In this document: one piece after another, positions 17,639 to 26,431 of the stretch | Numbering within the stretch: position 1 is the stretch's first letter | How the letters are laid out: the number at the start of each line of letters is the position of its first letter | NCBI RefSeq assembly: GCF_003352045.1 | Contig: NZ_CP025815.1 | Coordinates: 3,472,001-3,536,000 of the forward strand | DNA length: 64,000 nt | DNA from: Sulfitobacter sp. JL08 | Lineage (GTDB): Bacteria > Pseudomonadota > Alphaproteobacteria > Rhodobacterales > Rhodobacteraceae | Reading direction: 5' to 3' | The notes under the pieces: model-generated | The model's database searches: none | What the model was told of the DNA's origin: nothing | The model's input: the letters and a program-made list of their open reading frames with translations, nothing else | Translations under genes and position numbers: made by a program

Positions 17639-18993
17639 AGCCAAATGTCGCTTGTACAATCGCCACCGGGGTAGCGGGTTTCGTGGCAGCGGCTGGGCCC
17701 GTTGGGCTCCTGACCGAAATCGACAACGAATTCCTCGTTTATCTTCATGCCTCCGTTTTCCACGTCGCAATCAATCATCAGCATGACACCGCCCTGCGTG
17801 CGGATCTCGGGGTAGAACTGGTTATCCCATGTCGAGAACAGCGATGTCGTGACATAGAGCCGCTTACCGTCGAGCGAGAGTTGGTACATCTGCGGTCCAC
17901 CCGCGACCTTGACGCCATTGACCATGGGTGCCTTGCCCAGCAGGCCGCCCATCCAGACCTGACCGGTCAGCACCGGGTTGTGCGGATCGCTGATATCATA
18001 CTGGCGCATGTCGCCGTGTAGCCAGTTGTTGAGGTAGAGATACTTGTCGTCCATCGACACGAGGATCGCTGACATCACGCCCGGCACCGGAATGGGCCAT
18101 TCAGGATGCGGTTCGTTATCAACGTCGATGATCTTCTCCCATTCCCACTTGCCCGCCTCTGATTTCCAGAAATGGATCACGTTGGTCGACAAGGCCGCGC
18201 CACAGAAACCATGGCTGCTGTCAGGGTCATGAAGGAATTTGACCTCCAGCGGGATCAGCCCATCTTCACCCAGATACATGGTTTCGACCGGTTTACGAGC
18301 TTCGAAATCCCAGATGTGCAGGCGGCGGCCGTATTTCAGGTGCCCGACCTCTTCCAGATCGAAGCCCGGCATAAAGGTGTTGGGCGCGGCCCACTCGGAA
18401 GACACCATGACGTTGTGCCGTGGCTGGTACCAGAAGTCGTAGGAAAACGGGATGTCGCCCATGGTTTCTTCCCAGCGGCCCTGAATCTCGAATTCTTTGT
18501 TAAGATGCAGGTAGCCGCCCGGCGCTTCGCCATTCGCGTCACCAAGGAACGAAATGATGATTTCACTCCCGAGGCAATGCACGGTGTGGGGGCCGCTGAG
18601 ATTAGTCTTTGACTTTATCTCCGCCCCGTCGATGACCTTGTGAAGGCGCGGCGCATAGGGATCGGTAGCCGTGTCGATGACGTGGATGTTGTTGGACCGC
18701 ACACCCGGCACCAGCAGGTATTTGCGGCTCATCCCCGCGTCGTCATTGCAGGACGAGCAGGCGTTCCACCCCATGTGGTGTAGCTCATCTCCGATGCCGG
18801 GCATTTCCAGCCGGTGAATGACTTGTGAATAGGTCGGGCTGTCGGGATCCGCGTCAACCGTTGCAAGATAGTCCGGCTTCTGAATGCCGGTCCCGGTGTA
18901 GATGGCAATCGTATAAAGCAGTTTTTCGCGTGGGGCCTTGATGGCCTCTGCCGGGCTTGCATAGCCCGGGCCGCAACATGCACCGTCCATCAT
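17635..18993 (-). CDS. Methanethiol oxidase / selenium-binding protein family (SELENBP1-like)
   Basis: A protein of about 452 aa of the SBP56/SELENBP1 family, whose members oxidise methanethiol to formaldehyde, sulfide and hydrogen peroxide using a metal. Conserved features are GDELHHMGWNACSSC with His72, His73, Cys79 and Cys82, the LSGPHTVHCLGSEIIISFLG region, and the late GGPQMYQLSLDGKRLYVTTS and CHETRYPGGDCTSDIWL ends. No Sec or Tat signal is present, so it should be cytoplasmic, unlike periplasmic MtoX. ATG at 18993 is 6 bp after GGAGG; a GTG at 18996 is also possible. It is the first gene of the six-gene operon and faces an IclR regulator. Confidence 0.85.
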   Translation of the reverse strand: MMDGACCGPGYASPAEAIKAPREKLLYTIAIYTGTGIQKPDYLATVDADPDSPTYSQVIHRLEMPGIGDELHHMGWNACSSCNDDAGMSRKYLLVPGVRSNNIHVIDTATDPYAPRLHKVIDGAEIKSKTNLSGPHTVHCLGSEIIISFLGDANGEAPGGYLHLNKEFEIQGRWEETMGDIPFSYDFWYQPRHNVMVSSEWAAPNTFMPGFDLEEVGHLKYGRRLHIWDFEARKPVETMYLGEDGLIPLEVKFLHDPDSSHGFCGAALSTNVIHFWKSEAGKWEWEKIIDVDNEPHPEWPIPVPGVMSAILVSMDDKYLYLNNWLHGDMRQYDISDPHNPVLTGQVWMGGLLGKAPMVNGVKVAGGPQMYQLSLDGKRLYVTTSLFSTWDNQFYPEIRTQGGVMLMIDCDVENGGMKINEEFVVDFGQEPNGPSRCHETRYPGGDCTSDIWL

Positions 18994-19063
18994 CACATTC
19001 CTCCCTTGCGATTCCGCTTCGAGTCTCGTAGTTCGATAAATAGATTCTCACAAGGCAAAAATT

Positions 19064-19825
19064 ATGCACCTGGAACGCTTGACTAGCATTCTCGAAATTG
19101 TCGGACAGAAGGGCGCAGCAACCGTAGCCGAGATTTGCGTGCATGCCGACTTGCCCAAACCATCTGCCTACAGGTTAGTACAGGACCTTGTCTCTGTCGG
19201 ACTGCTGGCGTCATCTACACGCGGACAATTCATCATTGGTACTCGCTTAAAGCGGATCACGCACCGAGACCTTTCTGATAAGGCACTAGTGGAAGTGATC
19301 GCGCCAGTTCTGGCCTTAGCCGCGACGGATCACGGCGCAGCATTCTTTCTTTCGCGACTACGTGGAGATCGGGTTGAAATCATACATGTGGCCACCCCTG
19401 AGAACGGCGTGTCCTATATGCATCCCGGCGTAGGCAAACGGCCTTTGCACGCCTGTTCGTGCTCCAAAGCGATTGCTGCATTCTCACCCGAGCTGTTGTC
19501 AAAGAGGAAACTGAAAGGACAGCTAAAAAAGTACACGGACAGTACCATCACCTGCCTTCAGGATTTAGAGAAGGAATTCGAAATTATTCGTAAACGCGGA
19601 TATGCCGAATGCTTGGAGGAGCTCGAACGCGGAATCTGCTCAGTCGCGACCATCTTGGCCGAAACGGGACCCGGCGCCACGCTCTCTATCGGCTCCACAG
19701 CTTCTGTGCGGGTGTTGAGCGGTACAAAGCGAGAAGAAATTGGTCGAATACTGAAGGCTATGTCGCTTGAGTTGTCCAACTCTCTGGGCTGGAATAAAGC
19801 TGACGCCAGCCGGAAGGCGGGATAA
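19064..19825 (+). CDS. IclR-family transcriptional regulator
   Basis: A 253 aa regulator with an N-terminal winged helix-turn-helix (residues 1-60, AEICVHADLPKPSAYRLVQD) and a C-terminal IclR effector domain (GVGKRPLHACSCSKAIAAF, GYAECLEELERGICSVAT). IclR proteins usually repress or activate a divergent catabolic operon in response to a small organic acid or CoA-related ligand. Its start is 70 bp from the start of the methanethiol oxidase operon on the other strand, so that operon is the likely target. No convincing palindromic operator was found in the gap. Confidence 0.87.
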   Translation: MHLERLTSILEIVGQKGAATVAEICVHADLPKPSAYRLVQDLVSVGLLASSTRGQFIIGTRLKRITHRDLSDKALVEVIAPVLALAATDHGAAFFLSRLRGDRVEIIHVATPENGVSYMHPGVGKRPLHACSCSKAIAAFSPELLSKRKLKGQLKKYTDSTITCLQDLEKEFEIIRKRGYAECLEELERGICSVATILAETGPGATLSIGSTASVRVLSGTKREEIGRILKAMSLELSNSLGWNKADASRKAG

Positions 19826-19921
19826 GCTAGAAATTAAAGAAAAAATGATTGATGATCGTGATGAGCACGTGCTGCGGCCTTAGCCAGGCAGTGGACCGTG
19901 GACAAGTAATGGGGAACAAGT

Positions 19922-20275
19922 ATGTCTGACGCAATGCATGGAAACTTATTCGCGATCAACATCAGGCCCGAATGCAGACAAGCCTTTTTGGACGCGAGTA
20001 TCTTTGAAGCACAAAGTGTGGTCAGTGAAGAACTAGGGGTTTTTCAATTTCAGGTCATGGTGGATGCCGCCGATCCGAACCGTTTCTATTTTTACGAAGT
20101 ATTTAGGGATGAGGCTGCTGTACAGGCTCATCGGGATACCTCCGCCTTCAAAAACTGGTGGGACTCAATCCAACCCATGTTGGAAAGCGAAATAGAAATC
20201 ATTGCTAACATGCGCACTGTGTTTCCATCCGCAAAAGGCTTCGAAATTCAAAAACCTGGGCTGCTACAATGGTGA
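19922..20275 (+). CDS. ABM-domain (antibiotic biosynthesis monooxygenase-like) protein
   Basis: A 117 aa protein with the dimeric ferredoxin-like ABM fold: FAINIRPECRQAFLDA (strand 1 and helix), then GVFQFQVMVDAADPNRFYFY (strands 2 and 3), and FRDEAAVQAHRDTSAFKNWW, the typical helix with His and Trp. Members include quinol monooxygenases and LsrG-like isomerases that work without cofactors, so the reaction is uncertain. It lies 96 bp downstream of the IclR regulator on the same strand and could belong to that regulon. Confidence 0.8.
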   Translation: MSDAMHGNLFAINIRPECRQAFLDASIFEAQSVVSEELGVFQFQVMVDAADPNRFYFYEVFRDEAAVQAHRDTSAFKNWWDSIQPMLESEIEIIANMRTVFPSAKGFEIQKPGLLQW

Positions 20276-20616
20276 AACGGCGGCTTCGTCCGCAAAGCGG
20301 TTACTGGAACGAGTTCCTCCTTAGTCGTATGTCCGAAGGTGACAGTATTAGGAGCTCATTGTTCGAATAAAAGCCGCGACAATGGCCGCTATACCAAGTT
20401 GCTTACTACTGGGTTCTGCTAGACGAATGTGAACTGTCTGACATCAGCGCCTATGGATCCAAGCAGGGGGAAAATGTATAAAAAGCCCTCCCCTGCAAGC
20501 GTTTTGGTTGATGTTCCTTTGATCCTGCTTATATGGAATCGGTCTTTCGACGAGGCGTCAAATGCCCGACAGTGATCTGAGGTGCGATACAACCTGATCT
20601 GACCCTTGTCCCGTCT
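20276..20616. other. Intergenic stretch without recognisable gene
   Basis: No coding frame with family features was found on either strand. The only structure seen is a weak inverted repeat (20463-20469 with 20490-20496, 20-base loop). The right end borders the truncated ureG, so the stretch probably records the deletion or insertion that removed the end of that gene. Confidence 0.5.
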
Positions 20617-21159
20617 TCAAGCACGCGAATACCACTGGGAGATCACCTCGGCGTCTGTGCGCATCACGTCCAGCGAGGCACCAACATGCGGTGCGAGGTC
20701 AGTCTTGTTGATGACAAGGATATCGGATCGGGTGATGGCGGGACCACCCTTGCGCGGGATATTTTCGCCGGCCGCGACATCAATGACATAGATCGTAAGA
20801 TCAGCAAGCTCGGGACTGAAGGTCGCCGAAAGGTTGTCGCCTCCCGATTCAATCAGGACGACCTCGACGTCAGGGTGACGCTGGCGCATCTCTGCCACGG
20901 CGGCAAGGTTGATCGAGGCGTCTTCACGAATGGCCGTATGGGGGCAGCCGCCGGTTTCGACACCAATCACCCGATCTGAAGGCAGGATTTGCATACGCAT
21001 CAAAGCGTCGGCGTCCTCTTGGGTATATATGTCATTTGTGATGACGCCGATCGAGTGATTGTCCTTTAAAAGTTCGGCCAGACGCGCGGTTAGTGTGGTT
21101 TTTCCCGCGCCGACCGGACCACCGATGCCAATTCGCAGGGGACCATTGAGTTTCATCAT
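20617..21159 (-). pseudogene. ureG: Urease accessory GTPase UreG, C-terminally truncated
   Basis: Residues 1 to about 173 match UreG well: P-loop [29 protein letters not shown], the metal-binding Cys-Pro-His in [31 protein letters not shown] and the base motif [11 protein letters not shown]. After VMRTDAEVI the family sequence stops and only an unrelated SQWYSRA tail remains, giving 180 aa instead of about 205. The missing part contains the conserved C-terminal region after the GTPase fold. The ATG overlaps the ureF stop as ATGA. No urease structural genes are in the window, so the gene is likely a relic. Confidence 0.85.
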
Positions 21160-21800
21160 GATTGGAACAGCCTTGGTTCGAGGATTTCGTGGACCATGGA
21201 TGCGATGTCAGAGAAAAAGGCGTTGCTATAAACGTCGTCCGCATCGACGGTTTTCGTCTCTTCAGCGACTTCAAGGCAGAGAACTTGCAGTCTTTGAATC
21301 ACCCGTTGACCAGCGGTCTGTCCAATCGGGCTGAGGCGGATGGCCGCCGAGGCGAGGTTTGTCACAAAGGCCTGTAAATAGAGCGCGACGGTCGCATCGA
21401 CGTCGAGCCCTGTCAACCGGGCGGCGCGGCCGACGGCAACGGGCAAGATCATCTCGAGAAGGTCCAAGTCCCAAACTGCGTTCACCGTGGCGACAAAGGC
21501 GGCACCTTGTCTGTCAGCCTCGCGCAGGCGTTCTTGGGCAACGGCAAAGGAGCGCGCTTTGGCGTCGATCTCCAAGGGATCGTCCGAGGAATGGGCAAGC
21601 CGCAGCCAGATCGCATCAGCGCGCCCCGAGCCATCCTTCAGGCAATCACGCAGCCAGTTTTCCAGACAGTTCTCGTCGGCAATCCAGCCTTTGTGGATCG
21701 CAGTTTCGATGCCATGCGAATAGGCGAAGGCCCCTGTCGGAAAGGCGGGTGACAGCCACTGAGTCAGAGTTAAAAGGCGTGTGTCAATGGGCGTGGGCAT
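21156..21800 (-). CDS. ureF: Urease accessory protein UreF
   Basis: UreF helps load nickel into urease with UreG and UreH and forms part of the activation complex. The protein of about 214 aa shows the typical [22 protein letters not shown] start, [22 protein letters not shown] and [20 protein letters not shown] helices, and a C-terminal [11 protein letters not shown] segment. It appears full length. ATG at 21800 is chosen; an ATG at 21821 is also open. The start overlaps the end of the upstream His-rich frame, and the stop overlaps ureG, so the operon arrangement is preserved even though its flanks are broken. Confidence 0.87.
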   Translation of the reverse strand: MPTPIDTRLLTLTQWLSPAFPTGAFAYSHGIETAIHKGWIADENCLENWLRDCLKDGSGRADAIWLRLAHSSDDPLEIDAKARSFAVAQERLREADRQGAAFVATVNAVWDLDLLEMILPVAVGRAARLTGLDVDATVALYLQAFVTNLASAAIRLSPIGQTAGQRVIQRLQVLCLEVAEETKTVDADDVYSNAFFSDIASMVHEILEPRLFQS

Positions 21801-22052
21801 GGGCCGTATGTCCGTGATCATGTGCTTGGGTGGGCTCCGAAGAAAACTTACGCGCTGCGATGAGGCAGGCTTCGGCTTGCTCCGCCAATTGCAGTTCCTT
21901 CAGCGCTAGCGCACGCATTTTCATGTGACCGGCTTCGTTTGGCCGCAAATCCGAAGCGGCCGCCGCATCTCGCTCTGCGCCTTCAAAATCACCGCCACAA
22001 AACGCACGACGCTGCGGTGGAACAGCCGATAAGGCTGGAGAGGATTTTGAGC
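21784..22052 (-). pseudogene. 3' end of an unidentified gene with a His-rich tail, cut by IS3 debris
   Basis: A frame with no stop runs from the IS3 junction near 22052 down to a TGA at 21784 and overlaps the start of ureF. It encodes about 88 residues including AAAASDLRPNEAGHMKMRAL, a Glu/Leu/Ala-rich helix (LKELQLAEQAEACLIAARKF) and the tail [13 protein letters not shown]. The tail looks like the nickel-binding end of UreE, and the position fits ureE, but the body does not look like UreE. It may be a UreE-adjacent protein or a fusion. The 5' part has been lost to the insertion. Confidence 0.4.
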
Positions 22053-22343
22053 CCCGAGTTCATTGCTCAGGCCGTCTGAGACTGGATTGCAGCCGTCGGG
22101 GCCAATACCGCTTACATCGAACCGGGGTCGCCCTGGGAGAACGGATATTGCGAAAGCTTCAACGCAAGGCTCCGGGATGAGCTGTTGAATGGTGAGGTCT
22201 TCTACTCGCTTCGCGAAGCACAAATCCTGATCGAACAATGGAGGAAACACTACAACACCAAACGACCAGATAGTGCTTTGGGCTACCGCCCACCGGCTCC
22301 GGAAACCATCGTCCCGATGGCAACCAGACCAATCATGCACTAA
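22053..22343 (+). mobile_element. IS3-family (IS407-type) transposase remnant, C-terminal end
   Basis: The last 95 or so codons of an IS3 OrfB integrase are readable: EFIAQAV, an in-frame TGA at 22077-22079, then DWIAAVGANTAYIEPGSPWE and NGYCESFNARLRDELLNGE with the catalytic Glu region, and the ending HYNTKRPDSALGYRPPAPE. The N-terminal two thirds and OrfA are missing. Downstream sequence to about 22376 (CTGGACCACTC...) resembles the terminal part of such elements. It truncates the gene upstream of ureF. Confidence 0.82.
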
Positions 22344-22501
22344 CTTTCAAACTGGACCACTCAAAAGGGGCAGATCTTTGCGTGCCTAAAGAGGTGCATA
22401 TCAAACATTGCAAATGGCTAAGAATTCAGCATCAGAAATTTCCACCCCCCCCTAAATGGTCATCGCGTTGCATAACCCTGGCAATCTTCTAAGGTTAACT
22501 C

Positions 22502-23926
22502 ATGAAAACAGACGCGGCCCCTTTCAGTGAAATGCACGCCTCTGGGGTCCCTCGCTCCCCATACTCAGGCTATGATGAGTGGTTTGCCAAGCAGAACAAC
22601 GGCCGACTCGCTACGAAATCACTAGAGGCTGAGGCTTTTTTTCGGCGCTCAGGCATTACGTTTAACGTTTACGGTCAACAGGATGCCGAGGAACGATTGA
22701 TCCCTTTCGATTTGGTCCCACGGATTATCTCTTCGCGCGAATGGACAAAGTTGTCGCAAGGGATTGAACAGCGTGTCTATGCGATCAACGCGTTTTTGCA
22801 TGACATTTATAACCGTCAAGAAATCCTGCGGGCAGGTATTATCCCGACGGAACTAATCGCGCAGAATGACGCTTTCTTGCCGCAGATGATTGATTTCAGC
22901 CCGCCGGGAGACGTCTATACTCATATCGTTGGCACCGACATTGTGCGCACCGGCGAGGACGATTTTTATGTCCTTGAAGACAACGCGCGCACGCCTTCGG
23001 GTGTTAGCTACATGCTGGAAAACCGCGAAACCATGCTGCAGATGTTCCCGGAACTTTTCAGTAGCATCCGGGTGCAATCTGTAAGCGATTATCCTAAGAA
23101 CTTGCGCCGCTCGCTTGAAGCCTCTGCGCCCGCTGGCTGCGCGGATCGGCCTTGCGTGGCGATCCTGACGCCGGGCATTTATAATTCCGCCTATTATGAA
23201 CATAGCTTTCTGGCCGATCAAATGGGTGTGGAGCTGGTCGAAGGGCATGACTTGCGTATCGTTGACGGACATGTCGCCATGCGGACCACTAAAGGATACA
23301 AGACGATCGACGTAATCTATCGTCGGGTGGATGATGAATATCTCGATCCGTTAACGTTTAATTCCAGCTCCATGTTGGGAGTGCCGGGCATCATAGATGT
23401 TTATCGTGCGGGGAATATCACGATCGCCAATGCGCCGGGAACGGGGGTGGCGGATGACAAAGCTGTCTATAGCTACCTTCCTGATATCATCAAGTTCTAT
23501 ACGGGCGAACCTGCAGTCCTCAAAAACGTGCATACCTTCCGCTGTTCGGAGCCGCAGCAGTTAAAATACGTGCTGGATAACCTCGCCGATCTGGTGGTGA
23601 AAGAAGTGCATGGCTCAGGCGGCTATGGAATGTTGGTTGGCCCGGCGGCCAGTAAAAAAGAGCTGTCCGATTTCGCCGACAAACTGCGCGCGCGGCCCGA
23701 CAATTACATCGCGCAACCAACGCTTTCGCTGTCCACAGTTCCGATATTTACAGAAAGTGGCCTTGCGCCCCGTCACGTTGATCTGCGTCCCTTTGCGCTG
23801 ATGTCGCCTAAGGGTGTGAACATTACCCCCGGCGGACTGACCCGTGTGGCTCTGACAGAAGGGTCGCTCGTGGTCAATTCAAGCCAAGGCGGTGGCACCA
23901 AAGACACTTGGGTATTGGAAGACTAA
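22502..23926 (+). CDS. Circularly permuted ATP-grasp protein of the Anbu operon
   Basis: A 474 aa protein of the CP_ATPgrasp type, predicted to join a carboxylate and an amine with ATP, perhaps making a peptide tag or small peptide. Landmarks include YDEWFAKQNN near the N terminus, the segment VLEDNARTPSGVSYMLENR, AIKT-like VIYRRVDDEYLDPLTF, ANAPGTGVADDKAVYSYLPD, and KEVHGSGGYGMLVGP with the glycine-rich ATP loop, then PRHVDLRPFAL. It is the first of four tightly packed genes (next start 1 bp after the stop) with the order ATP-grasp, Alpha-E, transglutaminase, Anbu known from many proteobacteria. Confidence 0.88.
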   Translation: MKTDAAPFSEMHASGVPRSPYSGYDEWFAKQNNGRLATKSLEAEAFFRRSGITFNVYGQQDAEERLIPFDLVPRIISSREWTKLSQGIEQRVYAINAFLHDIYNRQEILRAGIIPTELIAQNDAFLPQMIDFSPPGDVYTHIVGTDIVRTGEDDFYVLEDNARTPSGVSYMLENRETMLQMFPELFSSIRVQSVSDYPKNLRRSLEASAPAGCADRPCVAILTPGIYNSAYYEHSFLADQMGVELVEGHDLRIVDGHVAMRTTKGYKTIDVIYRRVDDEYLDPLTFNSSSMLGVPGIIDVYRAGNITIANAPGTGVADDKAVYSYLPDIIKFYTGEPAVLKNVHTFRCSEPQQLKYVLDNLADLVVKEVHGSGGYGMLVGPAASKKELSDFADKLRARPDNYIAQPTLSLSTVPIFTESGLAPRHVDLRPFALMSPKGVNITPGGLTRVALTEGSLVVNSSQGGGTKDTWVLED

Positions 23927-23927
23927 T

Positions 23928-24869
23928 ATGCTGGGCAAAACCGCAGGCGGACTTTACTGGATGTTCCGCTCACTTGAGCGGGCAGAGAACACTGCGCGCT
24001 TGATAGAAGCTGGCTTTCGCATCGCATTGACGCGGTCGACCACTGCTGAAGCGGAGTGGCAATCGGTGATCACGACACTGGCCGCCCAATCTGCCTATGA
24101 GGCGGCTTGCGACGGTTATGACAGCGCACAAGTGGTCAATTTTCTGCTTCGCGAACCCACCAACCCTAGTTCAGTTCTGTCGATCATTAAATCTGCTCGG
24201 GACAATGCCAGAATGGTTCGGACCGCATTGACGACAGAAGTATGGTCCTCAGTTAACGAGTCTTGGATGCTGTTCACAGATCTCTTGAAAGACGAGATAC
24301 CTCAGACAGAACTGCCTGCGGTTCTTGCGACCATCCGTCAGCAATCAGGGCTGGTGCGTGGGGCATTGCACGGAACGATGCTACGCAATGATATCTATGA
24401 TTTTTGCCGCCTTGGCACCTTCGTCGAGCGGATGGACAACACCGCGCGTATTATTGACGTGAAATACTATTCGCTGCTGCCTGCTCCGTCTTTTGTCGGC
24501 AGTAGGCTGGACAATGTGCAATGGGAGACCATCCTGCGCTCTGTTTCGGCCCATCGTGCGTTCCGTTGGGCGGTAGAGGAGGACTTCACTGCCTCCGCAA
24601 TCGCCGAATTCCTAATTCTGGATCGACGCATGCCAAGGTCGCTTGCATTCTGTGCTGGGCAGATCGTCAACAGCCTGTCGCACCTGGCTGAAGAATACGG
24701 AACAACACCTGCGTCACATGACTTGGCCAACGCATTGTGTTCGCAGTTGGTAAACAGAGACATCAATTCTATCTTTAATGAGGGGCTGCACGAGTTTGTC
24801 AACGCGCTGATAGACAGCACCGCGAACCTCGCGCAGCAGATCGAAGTCGACTATAGATATACAGGATAA
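23928..24869 (+). CDS. Alpha-E domain protein
   Basis: A 313 aa all-helical protein of the Alpha-E family. The start MLGKTAGGLYWMFRSLERAE is diagnostic, and ARLIEAGFRIAL, DNARMVRTALTTEVW and FCRLGTFVERMDNTARI also fit. The biochemical role is unknown; the domain always travels with circularly permuted ATP-grasp and transglutaminase proteins and is thought to support their peptide-bond chemistry. The ATG at 23928 is just after the ATP-grasp TAA, and the stop overlaps the next start, so the three are probably translationally coupled. Confidence 0.88.
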   Translation: MLGKTAGGLYWMFRSLERAENTARLIEAGFRIALTRSTTAEAEWQSVITTLAAQSAYEAACDGYDSAQVVNFLLREPTNPSSVLSIIKSARDNARMVRTALTTEVWSSVNESWMLFTDLLKDEIPQTELPAVLATIRQQSGLVRGALHGTMLRNDIYDFCRLGTFVERMDNTARIIDVKYYSLLPAPSFVGSRLDNVQWETILRSVSAHRAFRWAVEEDFTASAIAEFLILDRRMPRSLAFCAGQIVNSLSHLAEEYGTTPASHDLANALCSQLVNRDINSIFNEGLHEFVNALIDSTANLAQQIEVDYRYTG

Positions 24870-25666
24870 TGGATCTCAGCATCAGCCACACGACCGAGTA
24901 TGCCTACAGCGCGCCCGTGGAATACGCGCTGCAAAAGGTGCGGCTATATCCTTTGTCTTCTGTCATGCAAGAAGTTGTGGATTGGTCGGTAGAAATCACG
25001 GGCGGCAAGATTGAGACGAGCTACGTTGATCACTATGGCAACCACGTCGATCTGGTAAGCATCGAGCCGAGCGAAACCGTGCTGAGCATTCGCGCAAGCG
25101 GGCACGTGAAAACGCTCAACGACACGGGCGTGCTTGGCCCCGTTTATGGCCGCGCGCCGCTTTGGCACTTTTGCCAGCCAACCCCTCTCACACAACCGGG
25201 GGCCGCGATCAAGGCGCTGCCGAAGGTCTCGTTTGACCTCAATATGCAACTCGCCAGTCTGCACACGCTTTCTGCGGCGATACTAAAGGCCTTGCCCTAC
25301 AAAACCGGTAGCACTGCAGTGGACACGCGTGCCGAAGACGCGCTGCTTGGTGACAGCGGCGTCTGTCAGGACCACGCGCAAATCTTTATCGCCGCGGCGC
25401 GACTGTCCGGGCTGCCAGCGCGTTATGTTAGCGGCTACCTAATGATCAACGAACAGGTGGTTCAGGACGCAACCCACGCTTGGGCGGAGGTCTGTATCAA
25501 GGGTCTCGGATGGGTTGGCTTTGACGTCTCAAACGGAGTGTCGCCGGATGAAAGATACGTGCGCATCGCTGTTGGTCGCGACGCACGTGATGCCGCCCCC
25601 ATAGAGGGGCTGCGCATAGGCAACGCGGATGAAACTCTCATGGTATCTTTGCAGGTCCAGCAGTAA
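24869..25666 (+). CDS. Transglutaminase-like protein of the Anbu operon
   Basis: A 265 aa transglutaminase-fold protein. The N-terminal region (SISHTTEYAYSAPVEYALQK) is the Bact_transglu_N type, and the catalytic triad is visible as Cys166 in GVCQDHAQIF, His203 in ATHAWAEV and Asp219 in GWVGFDVSN. It may act as a protease or amide-forming or amide-cleaving enzyme on the product of the ATP-grasp protein. Its ATG overlaps the Alpha-E stop (TAATG) and it ends 33 bp before the Anbu gene. No signal peptide is present, so it works in the cytoplasm with the others. Confidence 0.9.
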   Translation: MDLSISHTTEYAYSAPVEYALQKVRLYPLSSVMQEVVDWSVEITGGKIETSYVDHYGNHVDLVSIEPSETVLSIRASGHVKTLNDTGVLGPVYGRAPLWHFCQPTPLTQPGAAIKALPKVSFDLNMQLASLHTLSAAILKALPYKTGSTAVDTRAEDALLGDSGVCQDHAQIFIAAARLSGLPARYVSGYLMINEQVVQDATHAWAEVCIKGLGWVGFDVSNGVSPDERYVRIAVGRDARDAAPIEGLRIGNADETLMVSLQVQQ

Positions 25667-25699
25667 AGAGATGCTTGGGTTTTCCAATGGATAGAAGAA

Positions 25700-26431
25700 A
25701 TGACATATTGCATCGGAATGCGACTGGACCGCGGGCTTGTTTTTATGGCCGACACCCGCACCAGCGCTGGCGTCGACAATTTTGCGGTCAGCAGAAAAAT
25801 GTTCACTTGGCAGGTGCCGGACGAGCGCGCGATCACAATCATGACGGCAGGAAATCTGGCGACCACGCAGTCTCTCATCAGCTTGCTGGAAGAACGTTCC
25901 GTATCCGAACAGGATCGTAATCCAAGCATCCTTCGAGAACCGACCATGTTTCAAGTGGCGCGTTTGGTCGGTGCCACCTTGCGCGAAGTTATCGCGGGTT
26001 CTTCCACCTCGGGTCAAACGTCTGACGATCAATTTGGTGCATCAATAATTCTGGGCGGCCAAATCAAGGGCGGCAAACCGACGATTTTCATGATATATCC
26101 GGAAGGCAATTTTATAGAAATAACCGAAGATACCCCGTTCTTTCAGATCGGTGAAACGAAGTATGGTAAACCGATACTTGTCCGCGCCTATGACCATCAA
26201 ATGGACTTCGATGATGCCATAAAGCTGTTGTTAGTGTCCTTCGATTCCACTGTAAAATCAAACCTTTCGGTTGGGTTACCGTTCGATCTGCAGGTGTATG
26301 AAAACGAGTCCTTTGATACGGGACGCACGAAACGGATCAATGAAGAGGATGAAGTGTATCAAACGATTGCGACCGGATGGGGTAATGCACTGCGGGATGC
26401 ATTCCAGTTGCTACCAAGTTACAAGCTCTGA
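25700..26431 (+). CDS. Anbu proteasome-like peptidase
   Basis: A 243 aa Ntn-hydrolase of the Anbu (ancestral beta subunit/BPH) family. After removal of Met1 the N terminus is Thr2 (MTYCIGMRLDRGLVFMADTR), the expected nucleophile, followed by the Asp of MADTRT, and a Lys in SRKMF at the position of proteasomal Lys33. GNLATTQSLI and GQTSDDQFGASIILGG are further family segments. Anbu forms open helical or ring assemblies and has little known activity. The operon with ATP-grasp, Alpha-E and transglutaminase is the standard context, which suggests peptide-tag synthesis coupled to degradation. Confidence 0.9.
   Translation: MTYCIGMRLDRGLVFMADTRTSAGVDNFAVSRKMFTWQVPDERAITIMTAGNLATTQSLISLLEERSVSEQDRNPSILREPTMFQVARLVGATLREVIAGSSTSGQTSDDQFGASIILGGQIKGGKPTIFMIYPEGNFIEITEDTPFFQIGETKYGKPILVRAYDHQMDFDDAIKLLLVSFDSTVKSNLSVGLPFDLQVYENESFDTGRTKRINEEDEVYQTIATGWGNALRDAFQLLPSYKL

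Noticed and set aside
20463-20496. Terminator hairpin (GCAGGGG and CCCCTGC)
   Set aside because: The 20-base loop and lack of a following T-run make it a poor terminator.
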